DNA from: Comamonas halotolerans
GTDB lineage: Bacteria > Pseudomonadota > Gammaproteobacteria > Burkholderiales > Burkholderiaceae_C
Direction: 5' to 3'
Assembly (NCBI RefSeq): GCF_030162935.1
Contig: NZ_JASAUZ010000007.1
Location: 1-64,000 of the forward strand
Length of the DNA stretch: 64,000 nucleotides
The notes under the pieces were generated by a model that saw only the letters and a program-made list of their open reading frames with translations, made no database searches and was not told where the DNA came from. The translations under genes and the position numbers were made by a program. How positions within the stretch are numbered: position 1 is the first letter of the stretch; each line of letters opens with the position of its first letter. Of the stretch, positions 52,449 to 62,858 are shown one piece after another.

Positions 52449-54191
52449 ATGATTTCAGTCGATCACATCGTTGACATGCATTTGCCGCAATTGCAGCGCC
52501 ATCCCCGGCTGAGTGTGGGGGTGCGTGGTGTGCTGCGGCGTTTGCTGCGTGAGCAAAGTTTTCGTCATTTTGCGCAGCAGTACCCCCACCTTGAAGGCTT
52601 TCAATTTATCGAGCAGGTGCTGGAGCACTTTGCCTTCAGCTATGCCGTGCGTGATAACGAACGTGAGCGCATTCCTACGCAGGGACGTGTGGTGATTATT
52701 GCCAACCATCCTATCGGGTCGCTGGATGGGCTGGCCCTGCTGAATCTGGTGGGCGGTATTCGGCGTGATGTCAAGATCGTGGCTAACGGACTGCTGGCTG
52801 AACTGGAGCCTCTCAAGCGTTTGCTGTTGCCGGTGACCGTGCTGGGTGGGCGCAGCGGAGCGCGTCAACTCAAAGCCATTTTGGAGCACCTGCAAGGAGA
52901 AGGCGCGGTGATCATCTTTCCGGCAGGCGAAGTTTCGCGTCTGCATCCCGAAGGTGTGCGTGATGGGCGCTGGAACACGGGCTTCTTGCGGCTGGCAGGC
53001 CAGACGCAGTCACCCATCGTGCCCATCCATATTGATGGCCGAAATTCTGCGCTGTTTTACGGCGCGTCCATGCTCTACAAGCCGCTGGCAACGCTGTTGC
53101 TGGTCAAGGAGATGTTCGGGCAGCATCAGAAAAGTATTGACTTGCGCATTGGTCATCCGATTCCACACAGCAGTTACGGTGCCTTGCCTCTGGAGCTGGG
53201 CGCGGTGGCCAAGATGTTGCGCAAGCATCTCTACCGCGTGGCGCAGGACAAAGCCAATTTGCTGCGCGTTGAAACGGCCATTGCTCACCCGGTGGATCGC
53301 AGTGCGTTGGCACAGGCTGTGTCAGCTTGCGAGTTGCTGGGAGAGACGCCCGATGGCAAACGCATCCATTGCTTCAGCGGTGGGCTGGACTCTCCCATCC
53401 TGCGTGAGGTAGGGCGGCTGCGGGAGCTGTCGTTCCGTGCCGTGGGCGAGGGCAGCGGCACCCGGCGTGATCTGGATCGCTTTGATGCGCACTATGACCA
53501 CCTGATCTTGTGGGATCCCCAAGATCTGGAGATTGCCGGTGCCTATCGCATGGCGCGTACGGCAAAGGTGCTGGCGCAGCAGGGCGTGCAAGGGCTGTAT
53601 ACGCACAGCCTGTTCGAGTTCACTCCCGGTATGGAGCCATTTTTGCAGCAGGGGCTGGAACTGGGCCGCTCGTTTGTGCAGCCACGTTATTGGGGCAAAA
53701 GGTCTTTGGACTATCTGTGGTTTGGTATCGGTGCATATATGCGCCGCAATCCCGAGTGCCGTTACCTGTTTGGCCCTGTCTCCATCAGTCGCGATATGCC
53801 GCCAGCAGCGCGTGACCTGTTGATTTACCATTATCGCAACCACTTTGGCGCAGCCTGCCTGGCACATGCCCGACGCCCTTATGTGCCTGGAGAGGGACGG
53901 GACTTGCGTGCGCAGTTTTCGGGTGAGGATGCCGCAGCAGACTTTGTGCGCCTCAAGCATCTGCTGGCTCACATGGGCTCCGCGGTGCCGACGCTGTACA
54001 AGCAATACGCCGAGGTGGCTGAACCAGGCGGGGTGCGTTTTCTGGATTTTGGTGTGGACCCCGATTTTTCCCACTGTGTTGATGGTCTGGTGCTGGTGGA
54101 TGTGGAGAAACTCAAGCCCCACAAGAAAGCGCGTTATATGGGGGAGCGCAGCACTGAAGCGGAGCAGTCATCGACCACACATGGCACATAG
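52449..54191 (+). CDS. olsF: OlsF-like bifunctional ornithine lipid synthase
   Basis: A 580-residue protein from ATG 52449 (MISVDHIVDMHLPQLQRHP); an in-frame ATG at 52413 is possible. The N-terminal half is a PlsC-type acyltransferase with NHPIGSLDGLAL (H87, D93) and an IIFPAGEVSRL segment. The C-terminal half is GNAT-like, as in OlsB: LRELSFRAVGEGSGTRRDLD then RFDAHYDHLILWD and AGAYRMARTAKV. In OlsF enzymes the C-terminal part makes lyso-ornithine lipid and the N-terminal part adds the second acyl chain. The protein would thus make a phosphorus-free membrane lipid. The gene stands alone. Confidence 0.75.
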   Translation: MISVDHIVDMHLPQLQRHPRLSVGVRGVLRRLLREQSFRHFAQQYPHLEGFQFIEQVLEHFAFSYAVRDNERERIPTQGRVVIIANHPIGSLDGLALLNLVGGIRRDVKIVANGLLAELEPLKRLLLPVTVLGGRSGARQLKAILEHLQGEGAVIIFPAGEVSRLHPEGVRDGRWNTGFLRLAGQTQSPIVPIHIDGRNSALFYGASMLYKPLATLLLVKEMFGQHQKSIDLRIGHPIPHSSYGALPLELGAVAKMLRKHLYRVAQDKANLLRVETAIAHPVDRSALAQAVSACELLGETPDGKRIHCFSGGLDSPILREVGRLRELSFRAVGEGSGTRRDLDRFDAHYDHLILWDPQDLEIAGAYRMARTAKVLAQQGVQGLYTHSLFEFTPGMEPFLQQGLELGRSFVQPRYWGKRSLDYLWFGIGAYMRRNPECRYLFGPVSISRDMPPAARDLLIYHYRNHFGAACLAHARRPYVPGEGRDLRAQFSGEDAAADFVRLKHLLAHMGSAVPTLYKQYAEVAEPGGVRFLDFGVDPDFSHCVDGLVLVDVEKLKPHKKARYMGERSTEAEQSSTTHGT

Positions 54192-54287
54192 TGGGCACCT
54201 CGGGTGCACACATGCCAAAAGCTGTACGCCATATGTGAGTGCCGACAGTACAAAGCGCTAACTCAACCAAGAGTGCGGATGGTATGT

Positions 54288-54938
54288 CTAACGCATCTCC
54301 AGCACCATCTCATTGCCGCGGCGTGTCATGTGTACCTGGGACAAAAAACTGTTGCCTAGCAGCACATAGGGCATGGGTTGCGGGCCGACGATGGCATCTA
54401 CGCCATAAACCGTAAGATCGCCCACACGCACAGTGTCCAGTCTGACATGCCAGCCTAAAGCGTTGCCATTGGCTGTGCGGAAGTTCACGCGTGCGCCTTT
54501 TTCGTAGTCCAGTCCCATGCGCTGCGCATCAGTCAGTCCGATACCGATAATGCTGGCACCGGTGTCCACCATGTATTCCATGGGTTTGTTGTTGATATAT
54601 CCGGACTCGCGAAAGTGTCCCCGGCTGTCTGCACGGAGCACCACTTTGCGACCGCCGCCCAGGCCCTGGCCAACGCTGACCGGAGAGCCGCCAACGCGCA
54701 GAGTCTGGTGCTGGCCCTGCCACTCAATGGTGGCGCTGTTTCCCTGAACCTGGATGACACGTACACCCTGGTGGCTTTCATTGGCGCTGAGGGCCTTGGG
54801 CGCCCCTCCATTGATGACCAGCAGTGCTTTGCTGCCCATCACGCCAGTCATCGCAACCGATTGTGCGTAGCTGGTAGTGTTCGCCAGTGCGCTGCTTGCA
54901 AGCAGCGCCAGCACGATGCGCAGTACAGGGTGAGACAT
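54288..54938 (-). CDS. exported retropepsin-like aspartic protease
   Basis: A 216-residue protein with an N-terminal signal sequence (MSHPVLRIVLALLASSALAN). The C-terminal ~120 residues form a clan AA retropepsin domain: the active-site EYMVDTGASIIGIG, a flap region, and YVLLGNSFLSQVHMTRRGN with the hydrophobic G that closes the fold. This is the single-domain family that would dimerise. Before it is a beta-rich part (EWQGQHQTLRVGGSPVSVGQ). It acts in the periplasm; substrates are unknown. Confidence 0.82.
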   Translation of the reverse strand: MSHPVLRIVLALLASSALANTTSYAQSVAMTGVMGSKALLVINGGAPKALSANESHQGVRVIQVQGNSATIEWQGQHQTLRVGGSPVSVGQGLGGGRKVVLRADSRGHFRESGYINNKPMEYMVDTGASIIGIGLTDAQRMGLDYEKGARVNFRTANGNALGWHVRLDTVRVGDLTVYGVDAIVGPQPMPYVLLGNSFLSQVHMTRRGNEMVLEMR

Positions 54939-54984
54939 GGTGTTCCGGTAGACAGTGGGTGTGCCACAGTCTACCGAAGCCGCT

Positions 54985-55470
54985 TTAGTCGCGGAAGTTG
55001 TTAAAAGACAGCGGATGGTCGGCCAGATCCTTGCGAATCAGCGCCATAGCTGCTTGCAAATCATCGCGCTTGGCGCCGGTGATGCGCACGGCGTCACCTT
55101 GAATGGCGGCTTGCACCTTGAGCTTGCTGTCTTTGATCATTTTTTGCAGCTTCTTGGCCAGATCGGACTCGATGCCGTTTTTGATCTTCACGGTTTGCTT
55201 GACCTTGTCGCCACCCATCTTCTGGCTGGCTTGCACGTCCATGAAACGTACGTCTACGTTGCGTTTGGTCAACTTGTTGCGCAAGATATCTTCGACTTGC
55301 TGCAATTGAAAATCGGCATCTCCGTACAAGGTGATTTCCTTGTCCTTGAGTTCAATGCCCGCAGAGGTGCCTTTGAAGTCAAAGCGGGTGCCAATTTCTT
55401 TGGCGGTATTTTCAACGGCGTTCTTGACCTCAACGAAATCGGCTTCGAGCACAGTGTCAAAAGATGGCAT
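54985..55470 (-). CDS. yajQ: YajQ family nucleotide-binding protein
   Basis: A 161-residue protein starting [20 protein letters not shown] at 55470 and ending [10 protein letters not shown], typical ends for the family. It has two ferredoxin-like halves with [20 protein letters not shown] and [20 protein letters not shown]. Some relatives bind cyclic di-GMP and affect gene regulation; others bind tRNA or phage proteins. It is 46 bp after the retropepsin gene's start on the same strand, and divergent from murB. Confidence 0.92.
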   Translation of the reverse strand: MPSFDTVLEADFVEVKNAVENTAKEIGTRFDFKGTSAGIELKDKEITLYGDADFQLQQVEDILRNKLTKRNVDVRFMDVQASQKMGGDKVKQTVKIKNGIESDLAKKLQKMIKDSKLKVQAAIQGDAVRITGAKRDDLQAAMALIRKDLADHPLSFNNFRD

Positions 55471-55557
55471 GGCTTTTCTTTCTTTAATAGGGTGGTGGGC
55501 AGGGCACTTGGTGAGCCTGATAGGCACAGGCCACAGCACAGTGCGACAATCTCAGGG

Positions 55558-56637
55558 ATGTTAGTCGAGAAAAATACCCCCCTGCAGGACTGCAACACCT
55601 TCGGCATTGTTGCCAGCGCTGACACCCTGGTGCGCATTCGCAGTGCTGCCGATGTGAAGGCGTTTGCTGCCAGCCCGCATTACCAGGGACGTAAAGTGTT
55701 TGTCCTGGGTGGAGGCAGCAATATTGTCCTGACGGGCGATGTGGTGGACGCTGTGGTACTGAAGATGGAAATTCCAGGCATTGCAGTCGTGTCCGAGACC
55801 GATAGCCACTGGATCATTGAGTCTGGTGCCGGTGTTCGTTGGCATGATCTGGTGGCCTGGACGGTAGAGCATGGCTATCCAGGTCTGGAGAATCTGGCGC
55901 TGGTGCCCGGAACTGTGGGGGCTGCGCCGGTACAGAACATCGGTGCTTACGGTGTGGAGTTGCAAGATCGTTTTCATGAGCTGGATGCGGTAGATCTGGT
56001 GACCGGTGAGGCATTCACTTTGAATGCGGCTCAATGCGCCTTTGGCTATCGGGATTCGGTATTCAAACATGCACCCGCTGCACCGCAAGGCACACCAGTT
56101 GCCAAGGCGCAGGGCATGGGGCTTGCAGGGCGTGCAGTCATCACAACAGTACGCTTTGCCTTGTCCAAACACTGGAAGCCCGAGATGGACTATCTGGATT
56201 TGCAGCGCAAGCAAGCCGAGGAAGGCGTGGAGCAACCCACATCCAAGCAGATTTTTGATTGGGTCGTGGCTATTCGCCGGGCCAAACTGCCAGACCCTGC
56301 GGTTGTAGGCAATGCCGGGAGCTTCTTCAAGAACCCGACGGTGACTGAAGACCAGTGCCGAGACATCATTGCGCGTGAGCCCAAAATTGTGCACTACCCC
56401 ATGCCAGATGGGTCGGTCAAACTGGCTGCGGGCTGGATGATTGATGCTTGCGGCTGGAAGGGCAAGACAGTGGGCAATGCCGGGGTCTACGACAAGCAAG
56501 CGCTGGTTTTGGTCAACTGTGGCACAGGCGGGGACAGCGTGACGGGGGGAGAGGTCATGACATTGGCAGGAGCGATCCAGACCAGTGTCTATGAGCGTTT
56601 TGGCATTCGCCTGGAGCCGGAGCCTGTGGTTGTCTGA
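55558..56637 (+). CDS. murB: UDP-N-acetylmuramate dehydrogenase
   Basis: A 359-residue flavoprotein that reduces UDP-GlcNAc-enolpyruvate to UDP-MurNAc with NADPH during peptidoglycan synthesis. The start at 55558 begins MLVEKNTPLQDCNTFGIVAS; the frame is open far upstream but the family begins here. Landmarks: KVFVLGGGSNIVLTGDV (FAD), NLALVPGTVGAAPVQNIGAY, CAFGYRDSVFK, and VVGNAGSFFKNPTVTEDQC with the catalytic Ser/Glu region. The length fits the E. coli type. The divergent yajQ gene is 87 bp away. Confidence 0.95.
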   Translation: MLVEKNTPLQDCNTFGIVASADTLVRIRSAADVKAFAASPHYQGRKVFVLGGGSNIVLTGDVVDAVVLKMEIPGIAVVSETDSHWIIESGAGVRWHDLVAWTVEHGYPGLENLALVPGTVGAAPVQNIGAYGVELQDRFHELDAVDLVTGEAFTLNAAQCAFGYRDSVFKHAPAAPQGTPVAKAQGMGLAGRAVITTVRFALSKHWKPEMDYLDLQRKQAEEGVEQPTSKQIFDWVVAIRRAKLPDPAVVGNAGSFFKNPTVTEDQCRDIIAREPKIVHYPMPDGSVKLAAGWMIDACGWKGKTVGNAGVYDKQALVLVNCGTGGDSVTGGEVMTLAGAIQTSVYERFGIRLEPEPVVV

Positions 56638-56652
56638 TTCGGCCCGGGCAAT

Positions 56653-56684
56653 AAAAAAGCGCTGTGCAATGCATAGCGCTTTTC
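56653..56684 (+). terminator. terminator after murB
   Basis: AAAAGCGCT and AGCGCTTTT form a 9 bp stem 17 bp after the murB stop, with an A-run before and a T-run after, so it can act in both directions. Confidence 0.85.
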
Positions 56685-56730
56685 ATTGTTGAATGGCAGC
56701 CACACCTGCTGCCGAAAATGCCTGAAGTCA

Positions 56731-56973
56731 TCAGGCCAGGGATTTTTGCTTCATCCACTCACTAGCTTGTTGTACCGCATAAGCGATGGCACGGTCAGCA
56801 GATTGGAACAGTGGCGTGAAAGTGAAAAAACGCTGAGTGCGTTCGGTTCCGTTACCGCTGTCCACAGTGAGGTGGGCTTGAAAGCGACCATCGGCTTCGG
56901 CCAGAGCTTTGGGCTCAAATGTGAAGCGGTCGATGGTAATGGTGCGCGAGGGCTGTTGTTGAAATTCGGACAT
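56731..56973 (-). CDS. small conserved-looking protein of unknown function
   Basis: An 80-residue protein starting MSEFQQQPSRTITIDRFTFE. The pattern is strands (ITIDRFTFEPKAL, RFQAHLTVDSGNGTERTQRF) followed by a C-terminal helix (SADRAIAYAVQQASEWM). There is no signal or membrane segment. GGGAGAG precedes the start. It lies between the murB terminator and the amino acid importer, in its own unit. No function can be assigned. Confidence 0.6.
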   Translation of the reverse strand: MSEFQQQPSRTITIDRFTFEPKALAEADGRFQAHLTVDSGNGTERTQRFFTFTPLFQSADRAIAYAVQQASEWMKQKSLA

Positions 56974-57098
56974 TTGTCTCTCCCTTCTTGATGTCGCTTA
57001 CACACGTGCAAAACACGGTGTGCACCAAGGATAGAGCCTTACGTGCCTTCAAAGTTCCTCGAGGGCTTGTTTTTCATCAAGGAATTCCCTAGAAAACC

Positions 57099-57875
57099 TT
57101 ATTTCAGGCTGCCTGAGAGGAACTTGGCCAAGCGTTCACTTTGCGGGTTAACCAGAACTTGGCGAGGATTGCCTTGCTCTTCGATCAAACCCTGATGCAA
57201 GAAGACGACATGGTTGGAAACTTCGCGCGCAAAGCCGATTTCGTGGGTCACGACCACCATGGTGCGGCCTTCCTGCGCCAGCACCTGCATCACGCGAAGC
57301 ACTTCACCAACCAGCTCGGGGTCCAGTGCGCTGGTGGGCTCGTCAAACAGCATGACCTCAGGTTCGACCGCCAGAGCGCGTGCAATCGCCACACGCTGCT
57401 GTTGGCCGCCACTCATGTGGTTGGGCCATGTGTCTTCACGGTTTTCAAGGCCAACCAGGTGCAAGTATTTACGGGCACGTTCAACGGCTTCATCTTTGGG
57501 GATGCCCAGCACGTGAACCGGTGCTTCAATGATGTTTTGCAGCACGGTTTTGTGTGCCCACAGGTTGAAATGCTGAAACACCATGGCGAGCTTGGTGCGC
57601 AGGAGCTGCAGCTGCTTGGGGTTGACGGCTTCCAGCTCGCCGCTGCGGCCTAGTTTCAGTTCCAGTGCTTCGCCTGCCACCACAATGCGCCCTTGCTGGG
57701 GTTTTTCCAGCAGGTTAATGCATCGCAGCAGGGTGGATTTTCCGGAGCCGGAGCTGCCAATGAGGCTGATCACGTCGCCCGCCTTGGCATTGAGCGTGAC
57801 GCCCTTGAGAACATGGTTGCTGCCGTAGCTCTTGTGAATACCTTCGGCCTGAAGTTTGTAAGCTGTGGATGTCAT
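57099..57875 (-). CDS. hisP: ABC importer ATPase for basic amino acids (HisP-like)
   Basis: A 258-residue ATPase of the polar amino acid uptake family. Walker A is [15 protein letters not shown], the signature [15 protein letters not shown], and Walker [13 protein letters not shown], followed by the switch His in [10 protein letters not shown]. The early [20 protein letters not shown] is typical of HisP. It energises the importer formed by the two permeases encoded just upstream. It begins 29 bp after the second permease gene and ends the operon. Confidence 0.88.
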   Translation of the reverse strand: MTSTAYKLQAEGIHKSYGSNHVLKGVTLNAKAGDVISLIGSSGSGKSTLLRCINLLEKPQQGRIVVAGEALELKLGRSGELEAVNPKQLQLLRTKLAMVFQHFNLWAHKTVLQNIIEAPVHVLGIPKDEAVERARKYLHLVGLENREDTWPNHMSGGQQQRVAIARALAVEPEVMLFDEPTSALDPELVGEVLRVMQVLAQEGRTMVVVTHEIGFAREVSNHVVFLHQGLIEEQGNPRQVLVNPQSERLAKFLSGSLK

Positions 57876-57904
57876 GGATGCAATGCGTCAATGCGTGTGC
57901 GTGG

Positions 57905-58618
57905 TTAGTGCGTACGGGGTGCCAGATAGGCCAGAAAGCGTTTTTCCAGCAAGCGGAAAAAGCCAATCAGCGCAAAGGTCACGCACAAATAGATGGCGGC
58001 AGCGGCCAGATAAGCCTCAAACGGCAGGTAATAGTCTGAATAGATACGGCTGGCTACAGCGGTGATATCGGTCAGCGCGGGCACCACGCTGGCCAGACTG
58101 GTGGAGTGCAGCATCATCACGGCCTCGTTGCAGTAGGGCGGCAGGGTGCGGCGCAAGGCACTGGGCATCACAATGCGCAGCATGATCTGCCAGCGGCTCA
58201 TGCCCATGGCACGCGCGGCTTCCACCTCACCAGGATTGGTCTCGCGGATAGCCCCTGCCAGCATCTCTGCGGTATAGCCTGCGGTATTCAGCGCAAATGC
58301 CAGCAGGGCACAAAAGAACGGCTCTTTGAAATGTGTCCAGGGCCAGACGTCATCCCAGCGGGCCTGAATCCACTCCAGTTGCGCCAGACCGTAGTAAATC
58401 AGGTAGACCTGAATCAGCAGCGGTGTGCCCCGGACAAAGTAGGTGCAGGCACCGACCAGCTTTTCGAGCAGGACATTGCCACTGGTCAGCGCAATGGCGC
58501 CCAGCAGCGCAAGGACGCAGCCAATGGCCAGACTGGACAGCAGCAGCCAGAGCGTGGTGAGCAAGCCGTTGCCATACATGGCCAGATGCTCGGGTTGGAA
58601 GATGATGTCCCAGCTCAT
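57905..58618 (-). CDS. hisM: ABC importer permease, HisM-like
   Basis: A 237-residue membrane permease of the histidine/lysine-arginine-ornithine type with five helices. The EAA loop, which contacts the ATPase, is GEVEAARAMGMSRWQIMLRI. FVRGTPLLIQVYLIYYGLAQ after helix 3 is the usual family segment. It overlaps the HisQ-like gene by ATGA and works with it as a heterodimer. The C-terminus ends with basic residues beyond the last helix. Confidence 0.87.
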   Translation of the reverse strand: MSWDIIFQPEHLAMYGNGLLTTLWLLLSSLAIGCVLALLGAIALTSGNVLLEKLVGACTYFVRGTPLLIQVYLIYYGLAQLEWIQARWDDVWPWTHFKEPFFCALLAFALNTAGYTAEMLAGAIRETNPGEVEAARAMGMSRWQIMLRIVMPSALRRTLPPYCNEAVMMLHSTSLASVVPALTDITAVASRIYSDYYLPFEAYLAAAAIYLCVTFALIGFFRLLEKRFLAYLAPRTH

Positions 58619-59301
58619 AACTGCACCTTTTCCGTGCCCAGGCTATAGCGCGCATTCAGGCGCTTGAGCACCCATAGCGAAATGCTGGTGAAGACCAGAT
58701 ACAAGCCGGCTGCAAACAGCAGAAAGATGAAAGGCTCACGTGTGGCTGCGCTGGCTTGCTTGGCCAGATAGGTCATGTCGTGCAGGCCGATGAGGCTGAC
58801 CAGAGCGGTGGCTTTGATCAGCACCAGCCAGTTGTTCGTAAAGCCGGGCAAGGCATAGCGCACCATCTGTGGCAGTGTGATGCGCAGAAAAGTCTGGGTA
58901 GAGCCCATGCCAAAGGCCCAGGCCGCCTCCATCTGTCCGCGTGGGATGGACAGGATGGCACCCCGAAAAGTCTCGGTCATGTAGGCGCCGTAGATAAAAC
59001 CCAAGGTGGCAACGCCTGCGACAAAGGGGTTGAGGTCCAGGACAAAGTCAGAGCCAATGGATTCAAAAAAGCTGTTGATGCCAATGGCTGCGCCATAAAA
59101 AATCAGCAGCATCAGCACCAGCTCAGGGATGCCGCGCACCACGGTGGTGTAGAGCGTCGAAATCCATACCAGCGGTTTTTTCCCTGAGAGCTTGGCTGTG
59201 GCACCCAGCAGGCCAAGTACCGTGGAGACCAAAAGAGATGCAAGGGACACTGCCACTGTCAGCAATGCCCCTTGCAAAATTGATAAGTAGTAATCGCTCA
59301 T
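58615..59301 (-). CDS. hisQ: ABC importer permease, HisQ-like
   Basis: A 228-residue permease, five helices, with the family segment VVRGIPELVLMLLIFYGAAI and an EAA-like loop GQMEAAWAFGMGSTQTFLRI. It pairs with the HisM-like protein. A 76 bp gap with a strong hairpin separates it from the binding-protein gene upstream, and it overlaps the following permease gene by ATGA. Confidence 0.87.
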   Translation of the reverse strand: MSDYYLSILQGALLTVAVSLASLLVSTVLGLLGATAKLSGKKPLVWISTLYTTVVRGIPELVLMLLIFYGAAIGINSFFESIGSDFVLDLNPFVAGVATLGFIYGAYMTETFRGAILSIPRGQMEAAWAFGMGSTQTFLRITLPQMVRYALPGFTNNWLVLIKATALVSLIGLHDMTYLAKQASAATREPFIFLLFAAGLYLVFTSISLWVLKRLNARYSLGTEKVQL

Positions 59302-59327
59302 GCGCGCAGACGCTTTTCCTAAACAAG

Positions 59328-59363
59328 ACTGCCCGCTGCCGGGAAAACCGGGCAGCGGGCAGT
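59328..59363 (-). promoter_or_regulatory. hairpin between the binding-protein and permease genes
   Basis: ACTGCCCGCTGCC and GGCAGCGGGCAGT form a perfect 13 bp, GC-rich stem, 14 bp after the binding-protein stop and without a T-run. Such hairpins protect the binding-protein mRNA so that it is made in excess over the permeases. Confidence 0.75.
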
Positions 59364-59377
59364 GGCGATATTAGTGC

Positions 59378-60142
59378 TTAGTTGCCGTAAGGATCGAAGT
59401 CAAAGTACTTCTTGGCAATGGTGTTGTAGGTACCATTGCTACGAATCGTTTTGATGGCAGCGTTGATCTGCTCTTTCAATTCCTTTTGGTTCTTGCGCAT
59501 GCCAATACCGATGCCTTCACCGTAGTATTTGGTTTCATACTGGTCGTGGCCCACATAGCCATAGTCCTTGCCTTCCGGCTTGCGCAAGAAGCCACCGTGC
59601 ACTTCCACCTTGTCGGCCACAGTACCGTCCAGACGTCCAGCGTTGATGTCCAGATACACCTGATCCTGGGCTTCATATGGGACTACGTTCACACCCGCGG
59701 GCTTGAGCTCTCCCAGAGCCCACTTCTCTTGGGTGCTGCCCTTGAGCACGCCGATGCGCTTGCCTTTGAGCGATGCAGGGCCGGTGTATTCGGTACCCTT
59801 CTTCACGACGATGGCGCTGGGCGTCTTGTAGTAACGGTCCGAGAAGTCGATCACGCGCTTGCGCTCTTCGGTGATGGACAGTGAGCTGACAATCACATCA
59901 TATTTGCGCGCTTGCAAGCCGGGAATCATGCTGTCCCAGACCTGCTCGACGAACACGCAGTTGCGCTTGATTTCAGCGCATACGGCGTTGGCAATGTCTA
60001 CGTCAAAACCAGCGGGCTTGCCATCTGGCGTTTTATAGGTGAAGGGTTCATAGGTGGGGTCAATGGCCACCTTGAGGTCAGCAGCCTGTGACGCAGTTGC
60101 GCAAGCCGCCAACAGAGCCAAACTCAGAAACTTCTTTGTCAT
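59378..60142 (-). CDS. periplasmic basic amino acid binding protein (HisJ/ArgT type)
   Basis: A 254-residue binding protein. The signal peptide is MTKKFLSLALLAACATASQA. The mature part matches the HisJ/LAO protein line: DPTYEPFTYKTPDGKPAGFD, VIVSSLSITEERKRVIDFSD, KGKRIGVLKGSTQEKW and the terminal IAKKYFDFDPYGN. It would bind lysine, arginine, ornithine or histidine and hand it to the two permeases downstream. It leads the operon. Base and hydrophobic pocket details cannot separate the possible ligands. Confidence 0.88.
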   Translation of the reverse strand: MTKKFLSLALLAACATASQAADLKVAIDPTYEPFTYKTPDGKPAGFDVDIANAVCAEIKRNCVFVEQVWDSMIPGLQARKYDVIVSSLSITEERKRVIDFSDRYYKTPSAIVVKKGTEYTGPASLKGKRIGVLKGSTQEKWALGELKPAGVNVVPYEAQDQVYLDINAGRLDGTVADKVEVHGGFLRKPEGKDYGYVGHDQYETKYYGEGIGIGMRKNQKELKEQINAAIKTIRSNGTYNTIAKKYFDFDPYGN

Positions 60143-60327
60143 TCAAGTCTTCCTTCAATGTTGTTATCAACGCCTTGGTCTCTGCAGGATGCGTGCCAAG
60201 ATGTAAACCCATTGTAGGAGCGCTGGATGCAGGAAGTGCTGAGTTTTTTTACCAATATTGTTGCCTGTATGTATGCAAATGCAGTTTCAGGTGAAGAATT
60301 TCGGTTGGCTCAGCATTAATTAGATAG

Positions 60328-60813
60328 TTACAGTTTGGCGTATCCAGGGCGAATAAGCAGGCTCTGCACCTTGTAAGGTGCAGTTTCTTCCACTGAGATA
60401 TCCATGGGCACAAAACCGTTGTCACATTGCAGCAGGTAGCTGCTTACAAATGACACAGGGCCTTTAAGCTGGCCAGCGATACGGCATTTGCCCATTGTCT
60501 GGTGCACTTGAGCAAACACTTGCTTGATCTGGTCTGTACTGACTTGTTTGTTGAAATCCTCGGAAAAGTTCTTGGCGTCTGGTACGGCCGCTTTTCCTTC
60601 CAGTGCCGAGAACAAGGATTGAAAGTGCTTGTGAAGTGCTTTTTCGGCGTCAGGGTTAGGCGGTGGTAGCTTGGGAGCTTCGGCAGGCGCAGCGGGTGCA
60701 TTGCCGGAAGCCGCATCGGTGTTTTGAGCCAGCGCAGCCCCGGATATGGAAAGGCCGATCGCGAATGCGGCGGCCAAAGTCGCGCAGGATGGCTTCAAAG
60801 ACTGAGAAAACAT
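60328..60813 (-). CDS. exported protein of unknown function
   Basis: A 161-residue product from ATG 60813, chosen because it starts a good signal peptide (MFSQSLKPSCATLAAAFAIG, ending ALA). After a Pro/Ala-rich stretch the mature domain runs through DAEKALHKHFQSLFSALEGK and CRIAGQLKGPVSFVSSYLLQ, with two cysteines that may be joined. No known domain is recognised. It stands alone between hisJ-like and argG genes. Confidence 0.65.
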   Translation of the reverse strand: MFSQSLKPSCATLAAAFAIGLSISGAALAQNTDAASGNAPAAPAEAPKLPPPNPDAEKALHKHFQSLFSALEGKAAVPDAKNFSEDFNKQVSTDQIKQVFAQVHQTMGKCRIAGQLKGPVSFVSSYLLQCDNGFVPMDISVEETAPYKVQSLLIRPGYAKL

Positions 60814-60933
60814 ACGTACTCCTAACAATAGATACGTGCAGTCTTTATGCATGGCTCAGGAAAACCCGTAGGTCAAAGCCTTGCCTTGGTATCGCGGCGT
60901 GTCACAGAGGTGTCTAAAAGTAGAGTCAGGCAT

Positions 60934-60961
60934 AAAAAAACCGCTGGGGCTGCCAGCGGTT
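60934..60961 (-). terminator. terminator after argG
   Basis: AACCGCTGG and CCAGCGGTT form a 9 bp stem 32 bp after the argG stop, followed on the minus strand by a run of seven T. Confidence 0.88.
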
Positions 60962-60992
60962 GATCAAAGCGGGGTCAGAATCCCGTACGCTT

Positions 60993-62336
<1,344 letters not shown>

Positions 62337-62422
62337 TTAAATTGACGAGCTACCAGCTCTTGGCGATGAAGGGCTCGGGGCTAAAACGGCTTGAGATTCA
62401 AACCCGCCGTGTTGCCGGATGC

Positions 62423-62740
62423 TTAGGCGTAGTGGCAGATGTAGTGGTAAGCCTCGGTCACGCGAATGTCGAATTTGGAGTTGGCAGGGATGTGAAAGCT
62501 CTCGCCTGCAGTCGCAGTCTTCCATTCATCAGTGCCATCGAGCTTGTATTCGCAAGCGCCACCTACGCACTCCATGATTTCCGCGGCAGCAGTACCGAAG
62601 GTCAATGTGGCAGGCAATACAACGCCGACCGACTTCTTGGTGCCGTCGGCCAGCGTGAAGCTGTGGCTGACGCACTTGCCGTCAAAGTAAACATTGGCCT
62701 TGGTCGTCAAGGTCACGCCGGAGAAATGCTCGGTAGTCAT
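62423..62740 (-). CDS. ppnP: pyrimidine/purine nucleoside phosphorylase
   Basis: A 105-residue cupin-type protein (older name YaiE/DUF1255). Landmarks: FSGVTLTTKANVYFDGKCVS, KSVGVVLPATLTFGTAAAEI and SFHIPANSKFDIRVTEAYHY, ending CHYA. The family splits several nucleosides with phosphate. It lies 98 bp before argG on the same strand and may share its transcript; no metabolic link is obvious. Confidence 0.93.
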   Translation of the reverse strand: MTTEHFSGVTLTTKANVYFDGKCVSHSFTLADGTKKSVGVVLPATLTFGTAAAEIMECVGGACEYKLDGTDEWKTATAGESFHIPANSKFDIRVTEAYHYICHYA

Positions 62741-62858
62741 GTGAACGCGTAGTCGCTGAGGTTGGATCGAAGCTCAGCATTTTAGGCTACCTGCGCATTG
62801 GTTGGGGTTTCGCAAAACGCATATGGCAAAGCCCCTGGGGCAGGGCGTTGCAGATGGA

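Noticed and set aside
54955-55557. Upstream extension of the murB frame by about 200 codons
   Set aside because: It runs antisense through yajQ, and the MurB family begins at the ATG at 55558.
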